From: Bernardetia sp. MNP-M8
GTDB lineage: Bacteria > Bacteroidota > Bacteroidia > Cytophagales > Bernardetiaceae
Length of the DNA: 64,000 nucleotides
Assembly (NCBI RefSeq): GCF_037126285.1
Contig: NZ_CP147012.1
Location: forward strand, 2,626,001-2,690,000
Reading direction: 5' to 3'
The notes under the pieces were generated by a model, which was not told the origin of the DNA, did no database searches, and saw only the letters and a program-made list of their open reading frames with translations. This document shows positions 36,187-43,760 of this stretch, piece by piece (positions within the stretch are counted from its first letter, which is position 1; every line of letters begins with the position of its first letter). The position numbers were made by a program, and so were the translations under genes.

Positions 36187-37083
36187 TTATACTTTCTTGC
36201 CTTTAGTATCAACTTTACCGACAATATTCTTATTACCCTTTTCAGCAAACTCAATAGCTTCTTTCTTTGCATTTTCAGAGAATGAACGAACAAAGAAGTA
36301 TGTTCCTACCACAACAAAAGGAATACTCAAAAGCTGACCCATATTGATTCCATAAGAAGCTACCATATCAATTTCCCACGCTTCTTGTACATTTTTCACA
36401 AACTCAATGAAAAAACGTGCGCCAAAAAGTAATATTAAAAACTGCCCAAAAATTCGTCCTCTTGGAGTATAACGTTTAGTTTGTAAGTAAGAAACCATCA
36501 GATAAATAAAGAGTAAAATATACGAACCTGCTTCATAAAGCTGTGTAGGATGTTTGGGTAATGTTTCACCATTTTGAAGGAAAATAAATCCCCAAGGCAA
36601 ATCAGTAACACCTCCATAAATTTCCGAATTCATTAAGTTGCCTAGACGAATAAAAGCACCAGCAAGTGCAATCGGAATTACAATTCTATCCAAAAGCCAT
36701 AAATAAGGCTGGTCTGGATGTTTTCTTGAATATAAAAACAGAGCTACCAAAAGTCCGATAGTTCCTCCATGAGAAGCCAATCCACCTTTCCAAATTTTCA
36801 AAATTTCTAATGGATTAGACAAATAATAAACAGGGTCATAGAATAAACAATGTCCCAAACGAGAACCCACAACAGTTGCAATAACCATATAAGTAAGGAG
36901 CGTTTCTAAGTCTTCTTGTGGCTTACCTTCTATTTTATAGATTTTGGAAAAAATAAAGTAACCAATAATAAAACCTGTGGCAAATAAAAGTCCGTACCAA
37001 CGAAGATTAATAAATTTCCATTGCCAAATTTCAGGACTTACGTCCCAAGAAACGGCTGAAATTAAGTTAAGAAAGTCTAGCAT
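36187..37083 (-). CDS. lgt: Prolipoprotein diacylglyceryl transferase
   Basis: This is a 298-residue inner-membrane enzyme with about seven transmembrane helices. It transfers diacylglycerol from phosphatidylglycerol to the lipobox cysteine of prolipoproteins. Family signatures are present: RWYGLLFATGFIIGY, GGLASHGGTIGLLVALF with the essential histidine, and the Lgt signature GAFIRLGNLMNSEIYG. FGARFFIEFVKN lies near the C-terminus. A lysine-rich tail follows the last helix. The window encodes at least two predicted lipoproteins as substrates. Confidence 0.95.
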   Translation of the reverse strand: MLDFLNLISAVSWDVSPEIWQWKFINLRWYGLLFATGFIIGYFIFSKIYKIEGKPQEDLETLLTYMVIATVVGSRLGHCLFYDPVYYLSNPLEILKIWKGGLASHGGTIGLLVALFLYSRKHPDQPYLWLLDRIVIPIALAGAFIRLGNLMNSEIYGGVTDLPWGFIFLQNGETLPKHPTQLYEAGSYILLFIYLMVSYLQTKRYTPRGRIFGQFLILLFGARFFIEFVKNVQEAWEIDMVASYGINMGQLLSIPFVVVGTYFFVRSFSENAKKEAIEFAEKGNKNIVGKVDTKGKKV

Positions 37084-37423
37084 ATTTTTGAATAAATTTT
37101 AGTAAATACAGTTTCTTTAGATTTTTGAAGACAAATAATTTATTGTCTATTAATTCTGTAAAGATAACGTAAATCTTTTTTAGGCTACAAGTTATAGTAG
37201 TTCTTTATGTTTTTTTCAGAACATTTTACTAGAACAAAATCTAATAAATTAATCAAAAAAAAATGTTTTGATTGTATTTTTAATGTATAAACTTTGATTT
37301 TTCAAATAAAGACAACTTTTTGGATAAAAATTTGGTTTAAATATAAAAAATATCCATGTGATTCTGTAAAAATGATAATAATAAGAATAATCTATCAAAA
37401 ACAACCACTAAATAAAACCAACT
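37084..37423. other. Divergent intergenic region lgt / TPR gene
   Basis: These 340 AT-rich bases lie between divergently transcribed genes. No RNA gene, repeat or clear TAnnTTTG promoter was recognised, although both promoters must be here. Confidence 0.5.
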
Positions 37424-37903
37424 ATGAAACAAGATAATAAAATACTAGACCGACTCTTTACTCAACTGCAAACAGCACGTTCGACAGCACGTATAGAAGC
37501 CATCCTAACACAAATTTGGAATATTTGGCTCAATACAGGAAATGTAGAAATGAATACCTTAATTCGCTTAGGAACTGAAAGCCTTTCAAAAGGAGATTAT
37601 ACGGATGCAATTAATGTTTTTACACAAGTGGTGGATAGAAATCCAAATTTTGCAGAGGGTTGGAACAAGCGAGCAACAGCCTTTTATTTGAGAGGAAATT
37701 ATAAAGCAGCTATTGATGATATTCATCAGACCTTAAATATAGAAAATCGTCATTTTGGAGCTTTAGCAGGACTAGCAACCATTTATTCTGAGATTGGAGA
37801 TGAACATGGTGTACTTGGTACTCTTGAAAAACTCTATCAAATTCATCCTTTTCAGCCCAAACTAAAAGACCAAATTGAAGAACTTCGTTCAAGATTGAAC
37901 TAA
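37424..37903 (+). CDS. TPR-repeat protein
   Basis: The 159-residue cytosolic protein is dominated by tetratricopeptide repeats (about 50-150; SLSKGDYTDAINVFTQVVDRNPNFAEGWNKRATAFY and the following RGNYKAAIDDIHQTLNIE unit, each quoted in part). It is a protein-protein interaction scaffold whose partner is not evident. It is monocistronic, with a strong terminator downstream. Confidence 0.85.
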   Translation: MKQDNKILDRLFTQLQTARSTARIEAILTQIWNIWLNTGNVEMNTLIRLGTESLSKGDYTDAINVFTQVVDRNPNFAEGWNKRATAFYLRGNYKAAIDDIHQTLNIENRHFGALAGLATIYSEIGDEHGVLGTLEKLYQIHPFQPKLKDQIEELRSRLN

Positions 37904-37956
37904 AATAATTAGAAAGTCTTTTAAATCAAAAAATATGTTTACTTATTACTAACTAT

Positions 37957-37988
37957 GCAGTTATAATTTTTATAACTGCTTTTTTTTA
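37957..37988 (+). terminator. Intrinsic terminator after TPR gene
   Basis: GCAGTTATAA (37957-37966) and TTATAACTGC (37970-37979) pair across a 3-base loop, followed by nine T residues: a classical terminator. Confidence 0.88.
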
Positions 37989-38035
37989 TCGTATTTTTCA
38001 GAAAATTTGTTTCAATTTAATCGTTATAGCAAAAA

Positions 38036-38551
38036 ATGGAAATTCTCATTATTCAAGGAAGTGCAAGAAAAAATGGTAATACAAATAAGATTGTAAATTA
38101 TATTCAAGAACAGTTAGATTGTGATTTTATTGATTTAAAAAACTATACTATTTCACATTATGATTACGATTCACGTAATAGAAATGATGATTTTTTGCCT
38201 TTAATGAGAGAAATCGTAGAATATGATTTGATTATTTTTGCTACTCCTGTATATTGGTATGCTATGTCTGGAATTATGAAAACCTTTTTTGATAGAATTA
38301 CAGATTGCTTGAAAATAGAAAAAGAAACGGGTAGAAAATTAAGAGGCAAAACAATGGCAATGGTTTGTTGTGGATCTGAGAAAGATGTTGTTTTGGAAAT
38401 AAGCGCAGCATTTGAAATGCCATTTAGAGAAAGTGCTTCTTATTTAGGAATGAATTATGTAGGCAGCGTTTATACGTGGATGGATACAGATGATATTTCA
38501 GGAGAAGTAATTCAAAATTTAGATAAATTCATAGGCAAAATAACCAAATAG
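38036..38551 (+). CDS. Flavodoxin-fold NAD(P)H-dependent oxidoreductase
   Basis: The 171-residue protein has the FMN-reductase/flavodoxin-like fold. The FMN phosphate loop is GSARKNGNTNKI (about 8-19) and the isoalloxazine-binding loop is ATPVYWYAMSGIMKTFFDR (about 70-88). It reduces flavin or quinone-like substrates with NAD(P)H; the natural substrate is unknown. It is flanked by a terminator upstream and a 313-base gap downstream. Confidence 0.85.
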   Translation: MEILIIQGSARKNGNTNKIVNYIQEQLDCDFIDLKNYTISHYDYDSRNRNDDFLPLMREIVEYDLIIFATPVYWYAMSGIMKTFFDRITDCLKIEKETGRKLRGKTMAMVCCGSEKDVVLEISAAFEMPFRESASYLGMNYVGSVYTWMDTDDISGEVIQNLDKFIGKITK

Positions 38552-38864
38552 AACAAATAAAGCAGGTTTTATGCTAATTTCAGATACAATATTTGGATTT
38601 AACGCACTTGCTTCTTACATTTAGTTTCTCAAATCTAACTTAAAGTTGATTTACTCATTCAGTTACACTCAAGTTTGTGTTATCCTGTTTTTATAAAAGT
38701 TTTATATTAATTTTTATAACAAATTCAAATGGATAACATTTTATTTTTATGATAATAGTTCGATAGAGTTATTTAAGAGTTATTCCAATGCTATATTTGA
38801 GTTTTGTAAATGAATGTTTTTATAAAAAAATAAACTGTAAAATACCTTATAAAATAGTCAAACT
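38552..38864. other. Intergenic leader of adk
   Basis: The 313-base gap contains a TATATTTG minus-7-like box at 38792-38799, 66 bases before the adk start, without a convincing minus-33 partner. Nothing else was recognised. Confidence 0.45.
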
Positions 38865-39446
38865 ATGCTAAATTTAGTTTTATTCGGCCCTCCTGGTGCA
38901 GGAAAAGGAACACAGAGCCAACATCTTGTAGAGCATTATAATTTGATACATATTTCTACTGGAGATTTGCTTCGTGCAGAGCGAAAAGCAGGAACACCAC
39001 TCGGAAAAAAAGCCGAAGAATATATGACAAAAGGAAATTTAGTTCCTGATGAAGTAGTTATCGGAATGATAGAAAACAAACTTAAAGAAAATACAGGAGC
39101 AAAAGGAATTATTTTTGATGGTTTTCCTCGTACAACAAAACAAGCAGAAGCATTAGATAATCTTCTTAAAGCTCACCAAGTGGGTATTAACGCTGTTCTT
39201 TCTCTACACGTAGATGAAGAAGAACTTGTAAAACGTCTTTTAGAAAGAGGCAAAACTTCTGGTAGAGTAGATGACCAAAAAGAAGAACTTATCCGAAACC
39301 GTGTACAGGTATATCGTAACGAAACTGAAGTAGTAGCAGACTATTATAAAAAACAAGACAAACTCCATGTTATCGAAGGAGTAGGAGAAATTAGCGAAAT
39401 AACAGCTGCCATTCGTGGTGCTGTTGAGCAAGTAAAAGCTAGTTAA
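38865..39446 (+). CDS. adk: Adenylate kinase
   Basis: This 193-residue cytosolic enzyme converts ATP and AMP into two ADP. The P-loop is GPPGAGKGTQSQHL (about 7-20), the AMP-binding HISTGDLLRAERK follows, and FDGFPRTTKQAEAL plus LLERGKTSGRVDDQ form the lid region. The lid is the short type without zinc cysteines. Length matches short bacterial adenylate kinases. A strong terminator follows at 39511. Confidence 0.97.
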   Translation: MLNLVLFGPPGAGKGTQSQHLVEHYNLIHISTGDLLRAERKAGTPLGKKAEEYMTKGNLVPDEVVIGMIENKLKENTGAKGIIFDGFPRTTKQAEALDNLLKAHQVGINAVLSLHVDEEELVKRLLERGKTSGRVDDQKEELIRNRVQVYRNETEVVADYYKKQDKLHVIEGVGEISEITAAIRGAVEQVKAS

Positions 39447-39510
39447 TGAGAATTGTGAATTATAAATGGTAAATGTAAATTCATTTAGCAAAACTCTCTT
39501 CTTACAAAAT

Positions 39511-39549
39511 AAAAACTGTTTCAAACCTTCAAATTTGAAACAGTTTTTT
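39511..39549 (+). terminator. Intrinsic terminator after adk
   Basis: AAAAACTGTTTCAAA (39511-39525) and its exact complement (39534-39548) flank an 8-base loop and run into T residues. Confidence 0.85.
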
Positions 39550-39568
39550 GTTTTCTCATTTCAGTATC

Positions 39569-39774
39569 TAACTGATGTTACATAGTCAAAAAAAAATATG
39601 CTGTTTTCTACCCTTCTCTACTTGTTTACCACGATTAAAATCGTGGGTTTCGTTTATGCAAGTAATTTGCAGAAAATCTATTTTTGTGTAATATTAATAT
39701 CTGATGTTACGCAGTTTGTTTTTTTTAACCCTGCTCTGTGGTACACAGAGCAGACTTTTGCGTAACATCAGTTA
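39569..39774. mobile_element. MITE-like element with nested inverted repeats
   Basis: The ends TAACTGATGTTAC (39569-39581) and GTAACATCAGTTA (39762-39774) are perfect 13-bp inverted repeats, 206 bases overall and without an ORF. A third copy, CTGATGTTACGCA at 39701-39713, pairs with TGCGTAACATCAG at 39759-39771, giving a nested 71-base unit. Two compact hairpins sit inside: CCACGATT/AATCGTGG (39629-39646) and CTGCTCTGTG/CACAGAGCAG (39731-39753). Non-autonomous DNA, or the remnant of an IS200-like end, is the best reading. Confidence 0.6.
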
Positions 39775-39798
39775 ATATAACTCCCATTTTCCAAATCT

Positions 39799-40581
39799 CT
39801 ATTTTGCTGAAACTTCATTTTTATATTCTTTAAAAGCACGATAAATTCCTGATGCAATATAAGTTTGTCCGTTATCAGTTTTCAAATAACCCTCTTCTTT
39901 TGTGTTGGTCAAAAAACCAATTTCTATCAGTGCTGCTGGCATAGCTGTTTTCCACAATACTAAAAAGCCACTTTGTTTTACACCTCTATTCTCTCTGTTT
40001 ACACGCTCTTCGAACTGTTTTTGTACTTTGTTCGCAAAATCAATACTCTTAGTCTGATTAGCACTCTGAAAATTTGACATTTTGATATATGAAATAATGC
40101 TATACGGGTCAAATTGATATTTTTCTTTGTGATTTTCTTCTTTCAAAATAACAGCATTTTCACGCATGGCTACATCAAGATTTCCATCTGTTTTGTGCAT
40201 TCCGATAGTATAAGTTTCTGCACCCAAAACTTCTTTGTTTTTAGCGGCATTACAATGGATAGAAATAAATAAATCAGCTTTGTTGCGATTTGCAATAGCA
40301 GTTCTTTCATCTAATTCTACAAAAACATCTGTACTTCTTGTATAAACCACCTTTACATCTTTGAGGTTTTCTTTGATATAATTTCCTACTTTCAAGGCAA
40401 CGGCAAGAGCAACATCTTTTTCTTTTGTTTTACTGCCCGAACAACCAGGGTCTTTTCCTCCGTGTCCAGCATCAATGACAACTGTAAAGTTAGTAGCATC
40501 TTTATTAGTAAAACTAAAAAGAGTTAAGCCAAAAAGGGCTACAAAAAACAAATAAGGAAGAGATTTTAAATATTGATTCAT
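39799..40581 (-). CDS. N-acetylmuramoyl-L-alanine amidase (Amidase_3)
   Basis: The 260-residue zinc amidase cleaves the bond between MurNAc and L-Ala in peptidoglycan, in the periplasm. An N-terminal hydrophobic helix (about 8-24) acts as signal or anchor. Zinc ligands are H40 in VIDAGHGGKD, E54 in TKEKD and the histidine of FISIHCNA (about 109). The catalytic glutamate is in ALIEIGFLTN (about 227). There is no AMIN or LysM/SPOR domain, so targeting is not evident. It is similar in size to AmiC-like cores of Bacteroidota. Confidence 0.93.
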   Translation of the reverse strand: MNQYLKSLPYLFFVALFGLTLFSFTNKDATNFTVVIDAGHGGKDPGCSGSKTKEKDVALAVALKVGNYIKENLKDVKVVYTRSTDVFVELDERTAIANRNKADLFISIHCNAAKNKEVLGAETYTIGMHKTDGNLDVAMRENAVILKEENHKEKYQFDPYSIISYIKMSNFQSANQTKSIDFANKVQKQFEERVNRENRGVKQSGFLVLWKTAMPAALIEIGFLTNTKEEGYLKTDNGQTYIASGIYRAFKEYKNEVSAK

Positions 40582-40780
40582 AACAGATTGATATTTTTAC
40601 TAGGTAATTTTCAGTATTCTAATTTTTTAATAGAAACTTATGTTCTATACTCAAAATTAACAAAAAACTTTCCAATTTGAATACAGCATGGTTTTATAGT
40701 TTTGATAATCAGATAATAGACTCCTCTAATTGTCGTTTATAAAGTGTCAATATAACTAATTTGAGTTTTATCAAAATTCT

Positions 40781-41590
40781 ATGAAAAACATATTTATCCT
40801 TATTTGCATTCTATTTTTAGCTTTTTTCTATGATTCAAAAATTTTTGCACAAGATTCTACTTCTATCAAAATTACTTTGTCTAATTCTGAAAAATGGAGT
40901 ACAGATAGTGTTAAGATTTATAATTTTCTATACGACAAATGGACCTTTTTTGATAAAATAGATACAGCAACTAATTCTTGCTTTCTTAAATTTCCTTGTG
41001 AAAGAGCGATAGAACAGAATGTTTATTTAGGTAATAATAAAGGTTTTTACTTGCTTACTCTGTCAAAGGATACTATTGAAATAGGTATTGATGAAGAAGG
41101 TAAACCTATTTTTTTGAAAGGGAAAACATATAGAGAAAATCAGATTACTTATAATAAGTTAGAGGGTTATGATTATTCCAGTATGAAGGTTTGGTTGTTA
41201 GTAGATGGAAGTGAGTTAAATATAGATGAAAGTTTTTACAAAACAGATAGTCTAAATAAAAAAATACTTACTGATTATGAAATAGCTATTAAAGATTTTA
41301 AAGTTGATTCAGGTTTTGATACTTATTTCCGAAATGAAATTGATGCTCAACAAGACTCTGATTATGGTGCTATTCTATATAATATAGAAAATAAAATGGG
41401 CGAGATTCCTTCATATTACGATAAATACAAACCTAATATTAAAAATCAAATAGATGATAATTATCCATATTCTGAAAATCATATAAACTTATTATACGAA
41501 CAAATACTAGATGCAAATTGTGTAGAAACAAAGCGAGAAATAAGAACTGATAAATACACTAATAAATACTATGCTTGTGCCTATCAATAA
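40781..41590 (+). CDS. N-terminal part of an interrupted TlpA-like protein
   Basis: The 269-residue product has a signal peptide (1-23, ending KIFAQ) and then a DUF4369-like beta region and helical linker, as in long Bacteroidota TlpA-like proteins. It ends at TAA 41588-41590. Reading on in the same frame gives 14 further open codons and then the thioredoxin-like ORF to 42265, so the two parts together (about 494 codons) have the expected full length. A single nonsense change is the simplest explanation, making this half of a pseudogene or of a stop-interrupted gene. Confidence 0.7.
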   Translation: MKNIFILICILFLAFFYDSKIFAQDSTSIKITLSNSEKWSTDSVKIYNFLYDKWTFFDKIDTATNSCFLKFPCERAIEQNVYLGNNKGFYLLTLSKDTIEIGIDEEGKPIFLKGKTYRENQITYNKLEGYDYSSMKVWLLVDGSELNIDESFYKTDSLNKKILTDYEIAIKDFKVDSGFDTYFRNEIDAQQDSDYGAILYNIENKMGEIPSYYDKYKPNIKNQIDDNYPYSENHINLLYEQILDANCVETKREIRTDKYTNKYYACAYQ

Positions 41591-41650
41591 GTAAAAGAGA
41601 TAAAAGACGAGCCAATAAAAAATTATCTAACTTTGAAAATCCTTGGTGGA

Positions 41651-42265
41651 ATGTTATACAAAACTAAATGGTGGAGTAAAGAGGAAAAGTTATTCAATGA
41701 ACTAATGAATCAAGTCAAAAAATTATTTCCTAATAATAAACAAGTAACAATCATAGAAGAAAAAGCTGCTCTTTTCAAACGTTTGGCAGAACACTTACCC
41801 TCTCCTAATTTCACATTAAAAGATAAAAATAACAAGAAGGTGTCTTTATCTGACTTTAAAGGAAAATATGTTTTTTTTACCTTCATAGATTCTGCTGCTC
41901 AAAATCTTGAAGTTAATTCATGGTATTCAAATCTACTCTACAAAGAATACACGGATGAAAAAATAGCTTTTCTTTATATTTTTGTAAATGGAACAGAAGA
42001 AAGTTGGAAAAATTTAATTTCTACACAAGAAGTTGAGGGAATACACCTTTTTGCTAATAAAGAACAAAGCAAAGAATTGTATGAAAATTATGGTAAGCAG
42101 ATTTATAAAATTAAATCAAGTAATTATCAAATGAGTAGATATGGTATAGATACTACAAATTATCAAGTAGTTTTCATAAATAAAGAAGGATACTCCATAA
42201 GTAATAGTTTATATCTAGGTCATAATATGGATTGGATAGCCAAGAAGATTTTGAATGGAGAGTAA
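41651..42265 (+). CDS. C-terminal thioredoxin-like part of the interrupted TlpA-like gene
   Basis: In frame with the upstream ORF, this part encodes a helical linker (LFNELMNQVKKLFP) and an AhpC/TSA/TlpA-type thioredoxin fold starting SPNFTLKDKNNKKVSLSDF. Initiation at ATG 41651 or TTG 41633 would be needed if it is translated separately, but it has no signal peptide of its own. The position of the redox CxxC (after GKYVFFTF) reads IDSAAQN, so no catalytic cysteines remain. A non-redox or decayed protein is likely. Confidence 0.65.
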   Translation: MLYKTKWWSKEEKLFNELMNQVKKLFPNNKQVTIIEEKAALFKRLAEHLPSPNFTLKDKNNKKVSLSDFKGKYVFFTFIDSAAQNLEVNSWYSNLLYKEYTDEKIAFLYIFVNGTEESWKNLISTQEVEGIHLFANKEQSKELYENYGKQIYKIKSSNYQMSRYGIDTTNYQVVFINKEGYSISNSLYLGHNMDWIAKKILNGE

Positions 42266-42482
42266 TTCAGTATTTAATCAAAATCAAAACATGGTTTCAT
42301 TTTTGATTATTTCACTTTTGAATGCTTTATTTCTACTCAAAAATACAATAAATTATAGCTTTTTCTACTTTTGTTAGTATATTAGCCTATCTTTTAGAGG
42401 CTTGGTTGAATAAAGATTCCAAAATTCCTATCTACTTCTGTTTTATAGTTTATAAATTCTTTTTTTCTATTTCCCTTTTATT

Positions 42483-43715
42483 GTGGCAATACGTCCTAAT
42501 TCTTACAAAATCTTAGTGGCTGATGATTATGATAGCAATTTAGCTGTCATTGAGAGTATTTTCGAAGAATCTGGTCAAGTATTCGAAATTATTTATGCAA
42601 GTGATGGGCTTTCAGCTTACGAACAAGGAATTTCAGAATCTCCTGATTTAATAATTATGGACTGGGAAATGCCTCAAATGACAGGCATTGAAGCTGTTAG
42701 AAAACTGAAATCAAGACCAGATACACAACACATTCCAATAATCATGACGACAGCATTTACTTCGTCTGAACATTTGGAAACTGCTCTTCAAGCAGGTGCA
42801 ATAGATTATGTTCGCAAGCCGATTGATGAAGTAGAGCTTTTGGCTCGTGTTAATTCTGCGCTACAACTGGTTACTTCTTACAAACAAATATTAGCTCAAA
42901 AAGACGAGATTCAAGAGAAAACAAAGAAATTAGAAGCTGCTTTTGATGAAATAGAAAAGAAAAACGATAAAATTATGAGTAGTATCAAATATGCAAAACG
43001 CATACAAGATGCTCTTCTCCAACCTGCTGCCTCATTACAAAACTTAATCAAAGACTCATTTATTCTCTACAAACCTCGTGATGTAGTGAGTGGCGATTTT
43101 TATTGGTTTTGTGAAAAAGATGGAAAAATTGTTATTGCTGCCGTCGATTGTACAGGTCATGGTGTTCCAGGGGCATTTATGTCTATGCTTGGAGATACTT
43201 ATCTCAATCAAGTTGTTGGTGTAATGGGAATTATTGAACCGAATGAAATTCTTAGTCAGCTTCATGAATCTATCCGAATGGCTCTCAAGCAAGATTCTAC
43301 ACAGAATCGTGATGGAATGGATATTACTATTTGTGTAGTAGATAAGAAAGAAAGAACGCTCAAGTTTGCAGGAGCAAAAAACCCATTGGTTTATATTCGT
43401 GATGGTGAAGTTATTAGAGTAAAGGGAGATACAGCTTCTATTGGTGGAAAAAATGCAGAACTTACCTTTACAACACATACCATCGAACTGACTGATGAAC
43501 CAACTCCATTTTATATTTATTCAGATGGCTATCAAGACCAGTTTAGTAGTGGAATGCACAGTAAATTTATGGCAAAACGCTTCCGAAAACTACTTCATAA
43601 AGTTCATAAATATCCATTTGCAGAACAAAAAGACATCTTAAATCATATTCTAAAAGATTGGATGCGCCAAACTCGCCAAGTAGATGATATTTTGGTCATT
43701 GGTTTTGCTATTTGA
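42483..43715 (+). CDS. Response regulator with PP2C (SpoIIE) phosphatase output
   Basis: This 410-residue cytosolic protein starts at GTG 42483. The receiver domain (about 8-130) has acceptor D60 in LIIMDWEMPQM and the lysine in DYVRKPID. A coiled coil (about 140-175) follows, then a PP2C/SpoIIE domain (about 190-410) with GDFYWF, AAVDCTGHGVPGAFM, RDGMDITICV, YSDGYQDQF and DDILVIGFAI. Phosphorylation of D60 should gate dephosphorylation of an unknown Ser/Thr target, as in RsbU-like partner switching. No anti-sigma or anti-anti-sigma gene is adjacent. The convergent kinase at 43761 is a possible partner. Confidence 0.92.
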   Translation: MAIRPNSYKILVADDYDSNLAVIESIFEESGQVFEIIYASDGLSAYEQGISESPDLIIMDWEMPQMTGIEAVRKLKSRPDTQHIPIIMTTAFTSSEHLETALQAGAIDYVRKPIDEVELLARVNSALQLVTSYKQILAQKDEIQEKTKKLEAAFDEIEKKNDKIMSSIKYAKRIQDALLQPAASLQNLIKDSFILYKPRDVVSGDFYWFCEKDGKIVIAAVDCTGHGVPGAFMSMLGDTYLNQVVGVMGIIEPNEILSQLHESIRMALKQDSTQNRDGMDITICVVDKKERTLKFAGAKNPLVYIRDGEVIRVKGDTASIGGKNAELTFTTHTIELTDEPTPFYIYSDGYQDQFSSGMHSKFMAKRFRKLLHKVHKYPFAEQKDILNHILKDWMRQTRQVDDILVIGFAI

Positions 43716-43760
43716 TATTCAAATAATTAAGGTCAAAATTATTTTCTAAACAAGGTTGAT

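Noticed and set aside
43056-43478. 140-codon minus-strand frame
   Set aside because: It overlaps the PP2C response regulator entirely, with a Cys/Asn-rich product typical of a shadow frame.
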